In this document: positions 50,003-57,405 of the stretch, piece by piece
Layout of the letters: each line of letters starts with the position of its first letter
Position numbering within the stretch: position 1 is the stretch's first letter
Assembly (NCBI GenBank): GCA_022840405.1
Contig: JALHJR010000003.1
Coordinates: 62,001-126,000, forward strand
DNA from: Tepidanaerobacter acetatoxydans_A
GTDB lineage: Bacteria > Bacillota > Thermosediminibacteria > Thermosediminibacterales > Tepidanaerobacteraceae
Direction of reading: 5' to 3'
Length of the DNA stretch: 64,000 bases
Translations under genes and position numbers: made by a program
Notes under the pieces: generated by a model
Told to the model about the DNA's origin: nothing
Database searches by the model: none
The model's input: the letters and a program-made list of their open reading frames with translations, nothing else

Positions 50003-52072
50003 TTATTCATCGCTGTCTTCATCGTCCGCTTTCCACCCATCGGGTGTCTTTATAAGTGTGTACGTTTTTGGAGAACCTTGATGTCCCCCTTCTTCCTCAA
50101 TGGTGAACCCACCTGCTCGCAGTTTGCTGATGTCGTTACGTACAGTCTGGTCGCTGACCTTCAGTAAGTCGGTTAGCTCTTTCTGCGTGTAGCTCCGCTG
50201 TGTTAACAGCTTTGCCAGCTTCTGCAGGCGCACTTCGCTGTCTTTCAGCTTTATATTGATGCGGAAACCGTCATCGTAAACCAGATTCCCGTTCTCGAAT
50301 TTTAAGCTCAAATTCTCTACAGTCTCAGCATCCCGGAACTCTCCGGTAACGACGACACCCACTTCTTCATCTTTCTGGAACTTGCGGATGTCTATTACGC
50401 CGTCCATTTCCGCCCCTTTGACAGAAGACCCCCTGCTGGCATACACCAGAACGTCTGACGGTTTTTTTGCGGTATGGTCAACGACGACGACCGCCATGTG
50501 GGGGTACTTGCGGAGGAGCATATTCAGCGGCGCAAATACCTGCTGCATGACGGAAGAGTCGTTTTCGTCTCCGTCGAAGAAGCTCCTCAGTGGGTCAAGT
50601 ACGAGCAGGTCAGGCCGGAACTCGTCAATAAAATTGAGCAGGTCTTCAAATTCCGGGTTTTTCGGGAGCAGTTTCACGCCTGTCCTGTGCGGGATGACGA
50701 TGTTGCTTGTACCGGCAAGGCTCTGCTGTACTCTCTGTATTAAAGCGTTAGTGGAGTGCTCTTCCTCCACCATAACGGCTTTGACTCCAGAGACGTTAGT
50801 CTTCCAGAACGGAACCCCGCAGACGTTCTCACCGCGGCTGAGCGCTTTCAGCAGGCTTAGGACAAACCACGTCTTCATCTGCTTCGGCGGCCCTTGGACA
50901 AGGATTTTTTGACCTCTCGCTATCATCCCTCTTACCAGCCAGTCAGGCTCCGCAGGCTCCCTCTTCAGCAGTTCTTCCACCCTGTAGTAGCGGGAAAACC
51001 GGTCTTGGTGTTCTTCGAGCGGGATTAGCTCTACCAGCTCCTGGTCGGTATGGTTGTTGCGGGTCAACCACTCGCAGATGTCTTTGCCGACATCACCCCG
51101 CTTCCACGGCAGTTCAACGACTTTACAGCGTTCTTCTCCGAGCACCGCCAGGGCAGACCTCACGAAGTTGGCGCTGGCGTCGTCATCCTGCGGGATGAGG
51201 TAGACAGTGCGTATGCCTTCAAATTCACGCTTCCATTCTTTGCGGAAATTGTTGCCCGGCACGCTCACCACAGGGATGTCTACGCCGCAGGCTTCAAGGG
51301 CCTGGATAGTCCTTAGAGCATCGCTTTCTCCCTCTACTATAACTGCTTGGCTCTTCCCCTCAAGACTGTCGAGATTCCACAATGAAAAACGGGAGTTTTT
51401 AACCGCTCCTTTCCTGCCGTCGTAAGCCCTCCCTCTGATAGCCCTGATTTTACCCCTGACGCGGAAGGGGACTACCAAGCATTCAACCTGTCCTGCATCT
51501 TCGTCATGGGGGACATAACCCCATTCGAAACGCTCCAGCATCTCATACTTGATTCCTCTGGCAGTGATGTACTCCTGGACAATCAGCAGTTCCGGGTGCA
51601 GGCGCGCTTTTGCTTCTTTGATAAACTCTTCAAATTCCTCTTCCTGTCCGGGTGTGGGGATATAGGTGTGGCTGGGGTCGTAGTGGGGGAACGCGTGTAT
51701 GTATCTTCCTGTCCGTTCGTCTTTTACGTAAAGCTCGCGGAGGTAGTCGTTTATAAAATAGCTCGCGTCTTCCGGCGCTATGCCTGCAATTTCAACTAAA
51801 AAACGGTACGGTGAAAAGCTCCCGCACACGTGGCAGACGTAAAAGCCCGATTTGACATTGACCGTCGCGGAAGGCTTCCTGTCGTCGTGATATAGGCACT
51901 TTAGAGNNNNNNNNNNNNNNNNNNNNNNNNNNNNNNNNNNNNNNNNNGACTGGATGGTAAAGCCGTCTTCCTTTATGTCCATCCTGTCCAGTTCCGGGAA
52001 ATAGCGGGCGTAAAAATCCCGCCAAGGTTCGGGATGAAGAGACTCGTTAAAATCAACCCTCCACTTCTTCAT
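50003..52072 (-). CDS. Primase/RepA-type helicase of an integrative element (contains an assembly gap)
   Basis: Multi-domain replication protein of about 689 codons counting the gap. Order: an N-terminal region broken by unknown bases, a CHC2-like zinc finger (C-x-Y-H-D-D-R-K-P-S, C-H-V-C-G), a TOPRIM primase core (VIVEGESDALRTIQALEACG, then VYLIPQDDDASANF), an AAA_25/RepA-like hexameric helicase with Walker A QGPPKQMKTWF near residue 390 and Walker B DLLVLDPLRSF, and a C-terminal winged helix (TQRSYTQKELTDLLKVSDQTVRNDISKLRAGG). Such fusions drive replication of plasmids, phage satellites and ICEs. ATG 52072 follows GGAGG. The frame is kept across the 41 unknown bases, though the true length there is uncertain. 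Confidence 0.87.
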   Translation of the reverse strand: MKKWRVDFNESLHPEPWRDFYARYFPELDRMDIKEDGFTIQXXXXXXXXXXXXXXXLKCLYHDDRKPSATVNVKSGFYVCHVCGSFSPYRFLVEIAGIAPEDASYFINDYLRELYVKDERTGRYIHAFPHYDPSHTYIPTPGQEEEFEEFIKEAKARLHPELLIVQEYITARGIKYEMLERFEWGYVPHDEDAGQVECLVVPFRVRGKIRAIRGRAYDGRKGAVKNSRFSLWNLDSLEGKSQAVIVEGESDALRTIQALEACGVDIPVVSVPGNNFRKEWKREFEGIRTVYLIPQDDDASANFVRSALAVLGEERCKVVELPWKRGDVGKDICEWLTRNNHTDQELVELIPLEEHQDRFSRYYRVEELLKREPAEPDWLVRGMIARGQKILVQGPPKQMKTWFVLSLLKALSRGENVCGVPFWKTNVSGVKAVMVEEEHSTNALIQRVQQSLAGTSNIVIPHRTGVKLLPKNPEFEDLLNFIDEFRPDLLVLDPLRSFFDGDENDSSVMQQVFAPLNMLLRKYPHMAVVVVDHTAKKPSDVLVYASRGSSVKGAEMDGVIDIRKFQKDEEVGVVVTGEFRDAETVENLSLKFENGNLVYDDGFRINIKLKDSEVRLQKLAKLLTQRSYTQKELTDLLKVSDQTVRNDISKLRAGGFTIEEEGGHQGSPKTYTLIKTPDGWKADDEDSDE
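51907..51947. other. Assembly gap (41 N)
   Basis: A run of 41 undetermined bases inside the primase gene, just N-terminal of the CHC2-like zinc finger. Gap length may be nominal, and some zinc-binding residues may lie in it. Confidence 0.99.
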
Positions 52073-52109
52073 ACTTAAAACCTCCTCTGCCTATGGTAAT
52101 ATTATACAT

Positions 52110-52200
52110 TTGACCTCAGCAACTTTCAATAAGAAGCTCAAAATTTTTGACCTTTGACCAAAGAGTGTACGAAAAAAAGAAAAAGACAAATTTTGACAAA
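52110..52200. repeat. TTTGACC/GCTCAAA repeat cluster, upstream of the primase gene
   Basis: Shares words with the cluster at 49793: TTTGACC (52110), GCTCAAAA (52136), TTTTTGACC-TTTGACC in tandem (52145-52159) and TTTTGACA (52191). It lies between the divergent primase (minus) and small gene (plus) and could be an operator or an origin. TTTACAT-like AT-rich DNA follows toward 52250. Confidence 0.6.
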
Positions 52201-52284
52201 ATTTTTGGTTCCCTCTTTAAATTTACATAGATGTACATTATAATATAATTAAGCAGATGGAAATATTTAACAGATAAGGAGTTG

Positions 52285-52510
52285 ATGCCGTTGAACAAGA
52301 GAGAAGCCAAAAAGAAAGTGCGGGAAATCATCCGCTGTTTGGAACAAAGCGGAGACTTCCCGGAACAAGGCAACTGTATAAAGGTCGCGGAACGGAAGCT
52401 GGAGATGCTCGTAAAAGAGGCTCGAGTTGGGCTGCGTCTACAGCCACTTTAAGAATTCCGGCGGGGATGTGGACACTGCTCTATCTCGGCTGAAGAAAAT
52501 TTTGGAATGA
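52285..52510 (+). pseudogene. Small helical protein gene broken by a +1 frameshift
   Basis: From ATG 52285 (AAGGAG upstream) the frame reads MPLNKREAKKKVREIIRCLE and stops at 52452 after 55 codons. The adjacent frame continues from about 52420 with L-E-L-G-C-V-Y-S-H-F-K-N-S-G-G-D-V-D-T-A-L-S-R-L-K-K-I-L-E to a stop at 52508, and this tail looks like genuine protein. Removing one base near 52420-52425 joins the two into about 74 residues. This may be a true mutation, a sequencing error near the gap, or (less likely) programmed frameshifting. Confidence 0.55.
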
Positions 52511-52535
52511 GAGGTAAAAAAGGAGGATGAGTAAA

Positions 52536-52919
52536 ATGGCAGGTAACAATCAAACAGTTCAAAAATCAAAGAAAGAGGAGACGGAAAAAATGAAGGTTGA
52601 GTTTACTGTTTCCACAGAGGGTAAGGAACAAGACCTTAAACTGCAGGAGCTGCAGAAGAGACGGGCGACTTACCGCGCTAACCTTTCTTATGCGGTGCAG
52701 ATGCAGGATAAGTACGCCGTAGAGTACACTGAAGCAATGCAGGCTGGAGCCGACCAGTTAACAATTGATAAGCTGGAATTGAAGCTGGCAGAACAGAAAC
52801 TGCGGATTGAGTTTTACAGGGAAAAAATCGCTAAAGTGGAAGAGGAAATTGCCCGTTACAGAGTAGAAAGAAAAAAGGAAGAGACTTCGGGAAAGGAAGG
52901 AAATGAGAGCGCCGCATAG
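52536..52919 (+). CDS. Coiled-coil protein of the integrative element
   Basis: About 127 residues, almost wholly charged helix: LKLQELQKRRATYRANLSYAVQMQDKYAVEYTEAM and LTIDKLELKLAEQKLRIEFYREKIAKVEEEIARYRVERKK (landmarks only). Heptad-like spacing suggests an antiparallel coiled coil. No membrane segment or catalytic motif. ATG 52536 is nine bases after AAAAGGAGG; ATG 52527 is too close. Unknown function; likely a structural or accessory replication protein. Confidence 0.65.
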   Translation: MAGNNQTVQKSKKEETEKMKVEFTVSTEGKEQDLKLQELQKRRATYRANLSYAVQMQDKYAVEYTEAMQAGADQLTIDKLELKLAEQKLRIEFYREKIAKVEEEIARYRVERKKEETSGKEGNESAA

Positions 52920-52945
52920 GAAAACAGCGGCACTCTCGCTTTTCC
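52904..52945 (+). terminator. Terminator after the coiled-coil gene
   Basis: GAGAGCGCCGC and GCGGCACTCTC arms enclose a short loop, then GCTTTTCC. It overlaps the last codons of the gene. The following 180 bases to 53128 hold no gene that I can support. Confidence 0.75.
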
Positions 52946-53128
52946 TCAAATTACAACCAATTATACGACTCTATGCCCTACGGAACTTTCTTTCTCAATA
53001 TATTTATACTCCGAAGGGTATAAGTAACTTTCTTATGGAGGTGGTGAAAAGCTTGTCGAGGTAGCAGGATTTTTAACTCCAATGGAGAATATTACTAAAA
53101 GATATGCGTGCTTTGAGGGGGTGAGTTT

Positions 53129-53488
53129 TTGAGAGTTGCTTCTATGATATTAGGTATTATCGGCGGAATAGCCGGTTTTGGTGGAGCTCTTTTTGCGCTA
53201 TTCGTTGGTGGAGTAGATGCTTCATTTTCAGCATCAGGTACGAGTTCTATAATTGGTCTAGGTGTTACGGCTATATTTTTTAGTTTACTTGGATTAGTAG
53301 GAGGTGCATTAGCACTAAAGAAACCAAAGGTCGCTGGAATAATGATGCTCATTAGCGCTATCGGAGGGGTTATTTCGATTTCGTGGGGCTATGTTGTAGC
53401 ATTTCCAGTATTGCTGGTTGCAGGGATTCTTGCATTGATAGGTCAAAAAGAGAAAAATAAAACAACGTTAGATAAGGAGGTAGTATAA
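53129..53488 (+). CDS. DUF4064-like four-helix membrane protein
   Basis: 119-residue membrane protein with four hydrophobic segments (about 4-28, 40-63, 70-88, 90-110). The Gly-rich start MILGIIGGIAGFGGALFALFVGG, the second-half G-L-V-G-G-A-L-A-L-K-K-P-K and the final L-I-G-Q-K-E-K fit DUF4064-type proteins, found with small lipoproteins. TTG 53129 follows GAGGGGGTG. It overlaps the lipoprotein gene by one base, so the two are co-translated. Function unknown. Confidence 0.75.
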   Translation: MRVASMILGIIGGIAGFGGALFALFVGGVDASFSASGTSSIIGLGVTAIFFSLLGLVGGALALKKPKVAGIMMLISAIGGVISISWGYVVAFPVLLVAGILALIGQKEKNKTTLDKEVV

Positions 53489-54021
53489 TGTTTCTACATA
53501 CTAGAAAACTACTTGTTGGTTTGTTAATTGGGCTTTTAATTGTGACGCTAACTGGCTGTGGTGAACCTTCAGGCGTAAAGACAGGGGCTGAGTCAGATTC
53601 CGCTAAATCTGAAGCTCAGTCAAAACCCGAGGAAAACACAAAGAAAGTAGCTGTTAATAAGGAATTTTCTGTTAATGGATTAAAGATTACCATTGGAGAG
53701 GTGCAGGTAGAAAAAGAACGTATTCTTGTTGGTATGACAATTAAGAACGAAACCAGTGATAAATTAACTTTCTATCCAGACCAGGGTAGTGCTGTTGTTG
53801 GTAGTATGCAACTGGATGCGAATATGTTTATGACTGAAGGTGACGTCTCTGGTGATATTCAGCCCGGGGTTGAAAAATCCGGTGTAGTAGTTTTCACTAC
53901 GCCAGAAGGTAAGACTTTAACTCCTGAAGAAGTCACGTCAATTGCGCTTCACTTAGGAGACGTTTTCAATGAGAAATCTTTCGAGGCTAAGCCTTTCGAT
54001 ACCACACTATCTTTAGAGTAA
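53488..54021 (+). CDS. DUF4352-like lipoprotein
   Basis: 177-residue secreted lipoprotein. Signal helix (about 6-24) ends in lipobox LTGC; a Ser/Glu/Lys-rich linker (about 28-55) leads to an immunoglobulin-like beta domain: VNGLKITIGEVQVEKERILVGMTIKNETSDKLTFYP, typical of DUF4352 (landmark V-G-M-T-I-K-N-E-T). Such proteins, often with DUF4064 partners, occur on conjugative elements and prophages as possible lysogenic-conversion or immunity cargo, which is inference. AAGGAGG precedes ATG 53488. Confidence 0.8.
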   Translation: MFLHTRKLLVGLLIGLLIVTLTGCGEPSGVKTGAESDSAKSEAQSKPEENTKKVAVNKEFSVNGLKITIGEVQVEKERILVGMTIKNETSDKLTFYPDQGSAVVGSMQLDANMFMTEGDVSGDIQPGVEKSGVVVFTTPEGKTLTPEEVTSIALHLGDVFNEKSFEAKPFDTTLSLE

Positions 54022-54039
54022 GTATAAGTTTTTGTGCAA

Positions 54040-54096
<57 letters not shown>

Positions 54097-54126
54097 ATGT
54101 AATGGGAACGCAGATGAGGTGATATT

Positions 54127-55890
54127 ATGAAAGGACTACCAAAACGCGCTGCGATACTCTGTCGGGTATCCACAGAAGACCAAGCAGACGGAACCTCTCT
54201 TGATACTCAAGCGGAAATCTGTATGGAGGAAGCAAAAAGACGAGGTTACCACGTTACAGAAGAAGACATTTTCAAAGAAGACGGTTACAGCGGAGCACTG
54301 GGTATTGATGAGAGACCAGTGCTCCATCAGCTTTGGGAGAAATACCAAGCGGGAGAATACGACGCTATCTTCGTCTACCGTCAAGACAGGCTTTCCCGCT
54401 CTCTTGCCCTTTTTGCCGCCCTGCGGGACGAAGCCCGAAAAGTAAGGCGGTGCGGCCTTAAAGGAGACGGCTTTATTTTCGTGCAGGGGTCTAACGACGA
54501 CACTCCTGAAGGTAAGCTGCAGTCTAACATCCTTGCCACTTTTGCGGAGTATGAAAGGGAAGTTATCAAATTAAGGACGGTGACCGGCAAGAAAAAGCTG
54601 GCAAAAGCAGGCAAGTATTCAGGTGGGTCTCAACCTTTAGGTTACAAGTGGGATGACGAAAAGGAAGAGTGGGTAATTCAAGAAGATGAAGCCAAGATAG
54701 TTAAGCTTATTTTCCAATGGTACGTCTATGGAGACGAGTCAGGACGGCCTTTGGGTATGGTGCGGATTGCCGAAAAGCTGACTGAACTCGGTATACCTAC
54801 GCCTAACCAATTTCGCAAAACTCGAAAAGGGCGCGCTGGGAAAATGCAGGCTTATTGGAGCGACGCTACTGTCCAGCGTATTCTTACTCACACCGTTTAC
54901 GCCGGGACAAATTATCTCTGGAGGGGTGATAAAATGCAGGTCAGTCCAGAACAGGTCGAAAAAATAAAGAAGGAAAAAACTGATGGGTGGTTTGAGGTAG
55001 ACTTCCCGCCGATAATTGACAAGATGCTCTGGGAGAAAGCGCAGGAGAAGAGAGTGCAGTCCAGAGGAGGGTTTAACCGCAAGAGACCCAAGCCTATACT
55101 TGCCGGTCGTATCTTCTGCGGTGTCTGCCAGCGCCCGTTTCACGATGCTATGTATAACAAAGGCACAAAGCTGGTTTTCAAGTGCAACGGGAAATTGAAG
55201 CAGTACCACCTTGACGGCAGCCCGAAATGCGACAGCCCTGTGCTTGACGGCGAAGCAGTTACTGCAGAAGTCAAAAAACGGCTTATTGATATGCTTCAAG
55301 ACAAAGACCAGATGCGGAAAGCCATCGAGGAGTACGTCGGTTCGCTGGAACGCCGGAAGGAAGAACTTGAAACCCTGCTTTCTCCAATATCAGAGCAGAT
55401 TTCGCAACTGCAGGAGAAGCAGAAAAGGCTCGCTACTGTCTATGTTGACGGGGCTTTGTCTCACGAAGATTATAAGCGGCAAATCAATGAATTGAAGGAG
55501 CAGGAGCTTGCTGTCCGCAGGCGTTATGAGCATTACTGGCCGGAGATGGAAAACCTCACAAAGCTGGAACAAAATATCGCAGTAGTGAAAGAAGCAATTG
55601 AAGAGGAACTGTTTGATGTCCGCTACCAGCCGGATGACAACACCGTCACGGAGAATATTGCTTTTGTGAAGGTTCACGATGAAAAACATTTAACGGTCGG
55701 ATTCCCACAGAGACTGATAACTTGGGAAGAACTGCTTGACAGGTTACAAGTTAAGCTGTGGGTGTATCCAGACCGTTTAGAGGTTCGGGGAATTGTCCCG
55801 ATTGAAGATATAGCGAATCCTAAATGCTTTTGTTTTAATATATTCTTTTCCGTATTTCGAAAAACTTGTTGGATAGATTTTTCGCTCTGA
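54127..55890 (+). CDS. Large serine recombinase (integrase)
   Basis: Site-specific recombinase that integrates and excises the element. The catalytic domain (about 1-150) has AAILCRVSTEDQADGTSLDTQ with the nucleophilic Ser in R-V-S-T, YRQDRLSR and EREVIKLRT. A recombinase domain (about 165-280) includes GYKWDDEKEEWVIQEDEAKIVK. The zinc-ribbon region (about 325-380) has FCGVCQRPF and later C-D-S-P, then a long coiled coil (about 385-475). The genuine protein probably ends soon after VRGIVPIEDI: the last 22 or so residues (KCFCFNIFFSV onward) are read from the invaded chromosomal gene, so the host junction supplies the stop. Length about 587. Confidence 0.93.
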   Translation: MKGLPKRAAILCRVSTEDQADGTSLDTQAEICMEEAKRRGYHVTEEDIFKEDGYSGALGIDERPVLHQLWEKYQAGEYDAIFVYRQDRLSRSLALFAALRDEARKVRRCGLKGDGFIFVQGSNDDTPEGKLQSNILATFAEYEREVIKLRTVTGKKKLAKAGKYSGGSQPLGYKWDDEKEEWVIQEDEAKIVKLIFQWYVYGDESGRPLGMVRIAEKLTELGIPTPNQFRKTRKGRAGKMQAYWSDATVQRILTHTVYAGTNYLWRGDKMQVSPEQVEKIKKEKTDGWFEVDFPPIIDKMLWEKAQEKRVQSRGGFNRKRPKPILAGRIFCGVCQRPFHDAMYNKGTKLVFKCNGKLKQYHLDGSPKCDSPVLDGEAVTAEVKKRLIDMLQDKDQMRKAIEEYVGSLERRKEELETLLSPISEQISQLQEKQKRLATVYVDGALSHEDYKRQINELKEQELAVRRRYEHYWPEMENLTKLEQNIAVVKEAIEEELFDVRYQPDDNTVTENIAFVKVHDEKHLTVGFPQRLITWEELLDRLQVKLWVYPDRLEVRGIVPIEDIANPKCFCFNIFFSVFRKTCWIDFSL

Positions 55891-56532
55891 GAGCAGCATA
55901 GAAAGCCAAAATGGAATAGCGCTTGCAGTTTTTATTTCCATAAGAACTTTATTATCATCTATTAATTTTTCCCCATAATCTCCATTTTCTAGTTTCAGAT
56001 CGTATCTTCTGGTTCTTATGTTTGTATCAAAAGTTATTCTAAGGTTTTTATCTTCTTTGCAGAAGAATGCCTTTCTGTCATATGCAATGTAAGTCTTTAT
56101 TTTGAGCCCTTTGTAAATCTTAAATGCATAAGCAAGTTCATCGAGAACTTGACTGTTCATATATTCTTTATATTTTGGTTTTATACCGGTATTTATAAAA
56201 TCATATACCTCCTTAAGTTTTAATGCTGTTCTCCTTTTGTTGACAAAGCCTGAAACCTTTTTCTTTATTTCCAGATAAACCAATTCATCTTCACGAGGAA
56301 CGCCATAAGCCCTTATTCTCAGTTTTTCTTTGTATTGAGGGGAAGCAAGTGATCTTCTTATCAAATAATCATCTTCGGTATCCAAATAAAGATTTGCTAT
56401 GGTGTAGAATTCAAAATTCTTATTATACTCATCAGGTTCCATATAATTAGTTAGTTTATCTTGGATGCTTTTAGCCGTCGACTTGTCGATTAAAAACTTG
56501 CGTTCATACCTGTTAAAAGTTTCAATTGCCAT
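55777..56532 (-). CDS. VTC-domain (polyphosphate polymerase-like) protein, 3' end replaced
   Basis: CYTH/VTC-fold protein of about 235 native residues. FNRYERKFLID opens it; YLDTEDDYLIRRSL, KLRIRAYG, YLEIKKKVSG, NKRRTALKL, YDRKAFFCKEDKNLRITFDTNIRTR, and LMEIKTASAIPFWLSMLLS are the basic and acidic tunnel motifs of VTC proteins (cited by landmark). The final 17 residues (K-A-F-R-I onward) come from the integrated element, so the natural terminus and stop are lost. In Firmicutes this gene is often followed by DUF4956 and CotH genes; here the element separates them. Upstream is a tandem TTTAAGG box shared with a divergent two-component system. The core fold looks intact. Confidence 0.85.
   Translation of the reverse strand: MAIETFNRYERKFLIDKSTAKSIQDKLTNYMEPDEYNKNFEFYTIANLYLDTEDDYLIRRSLASPQYKEKLRIRAYGVPREDELVYLEIKKKVSGFVNKRRTALKLKEVYDFINTGIKPKYKEYMNSQVLDELAYAFKIYKGLKIKTYIAYDRKAFFCKEDKNLRITFDTNIRTRRYDLKLENGDYGEKLIDDNKVLMEIKTASAIPFWLSMLLSERKIYPTSFSKYGKEYIKTKAFRIRYIFNRDNSPNL
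55810..55840. other. Probable attachment-site junction (right end of the element)
   Basis: The recombinase frame and the opposing VTC gene overlap here in a way that makes biological sense for neither. Upstream the GC-rich recombinase codons are coherent; downstream the AT-rich VTC codons are coherent from KYGKEYIK on. The change falls at about 55815-55835. Matching half-site elsewhere was not found in the window. Confidence 0.65.
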
Positions 56533-56594
56533 CGCGGTTCTCCTTCCTTATAATTCTGTTTCGCTATAAGCTTGATTTAATTTTAGACGGCACA

Positions 56595-56612
56595 CCTTAA
56601 AAAAACCTTAAA
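56595..56612 (-). promoter_or_regulatory. Tandem TTTAAGG box toward the VTC gene
   Basis: Read on the minus strand: TTTAAGGTTTTTTTAAGG, two TTTAAGG words with an 11-base period. A TAAAAT -10-like box lies 9 bases further toward the VTC gene, so the box covers the -35 position, as for OmpR/PhoB-type activators. Confidence 0.6.
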
Positions 56613-56649
56613 AACACAATTAAATTTTTAAAGGATAAATTTGCAATGA

Positions 56650-56667
56650 TTTAAGGTTCATTTAAGG
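56650..56667 (+). promoter_or_regulatory. Tandem TTTAAGG box toward the two-component genes
   Basis: TTTAAGGTTCATTTAAGG: the same word twice with the same 11-base period as at 56595, opposite orientation. TATAAT follows at 56680-56685, 12 bases after the box and 37 bases before the regulator start. Autoregulation by the encoded OmpR-type regulator is the simplest reading. Confidence 0.62.
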
Positions 56668-56721
56668 ATATGCTTGTATTATAATAAAGTAGTAGAAAGT
56701 ATTTTAAATCGGGGGATATAA

Positions 56722-57405
56722 TTGAGAATATTAGTGGTAGAAGATGAGTTTCATCTTGCAGAAGCCTTGGCTCAAATACTAAAGAAAAATAATTATACGG
56801 TTGACGTGGCTTATGATGGCGAGGCCGGCCTGGATAATGCTTTAACCGGCATCTATGATTTGATAATCCTTGACATAATGCTGCCAAAAATAAACGGCAT
56901 TAACGTTTTAAAGGAAATTCGAAAAGAAAAAATCTCAACTCCTGTTATACTTCTTACGGCAAAAGGGGAAATTTCTGACAAAGTAACAGGTTTAGACAGC
57001 GGCGCTGATGACTATCTTCCAAAGCCTTTTGCCACAGAGGAATTGTTGGCAAGAATAAGGGCGCTTTCAAGGAGAAAGGGCGATATACAACCTGCCTCCT
57101 GCTTAAAGTATGGCGATATCGAGCTTGACCCTCTAAACCTTAAACTCTCTAGTCTAGATAAGGAAGTTAAACTGACTTTAAAAGAAAGCGAACTTATGGA
57201 ATTTTTGATGCTCCGCAAAAATTTGGTTACTTCTAAGGAATTAATCATCGAAAAACTTTGGGGATTTGATTCGCAGGCGGATCCCAACAATGTAGAAGTC
57301 TATATCTCCTTCTTAAGAAAAAAACTTTCTTTTTTAAGTTCTAAAGTAGGTATTGCAACGGTGCGCGGGGTTGGCTATATCTTGGAGGATGAAACTGATG
57401 TTTAA
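56722..57405 (+). CDS. OmpR-family response regulator
   Basis: 227-residue DNA-binding regulator. Receiver domain (about 1-115): acidic pocket VVEDE, phospho-acceptor Asp in DLIILDIMLPKING near residue 51, Thr in ILLTAKG and Lys in YLPKPF. Winged-helix output (about 130-225): LTLKESELMEFLM and VEVYISFLRKKL with VRGVGYIL. The start is TTG 56722 with GGGGG upstream. The sensor kinase overlaps its 3' end. The divergent VTC gene and this operon carry matching tandem boxes, so it probably controls both. Confidence 0.95.
   Translation: MRILVVEDEFHLAEALAQILKKNNYTVDVAYDGEAGLDNALTGIYDLIILDIMLPKINGINVLKEIRKEKISTPVILLTAKGEISDKVTGLDSGADDYLPKPFATEELLARIRALSRRKGDIQPASCLKYGDIELDPLNLKLSSLDKEVKLTLKESELMEFLMLRKNLVTSKELIIEKLWGFDSQADPNNVEVYISFLRKKLSFLSSKVGIATVRGVGYILEDETDV

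Noticed and set aside
51792..52025. Alternative frame across the unknown bases
   Set aside because: It is the wrong frame of the primase gene and is only open because of the N run.
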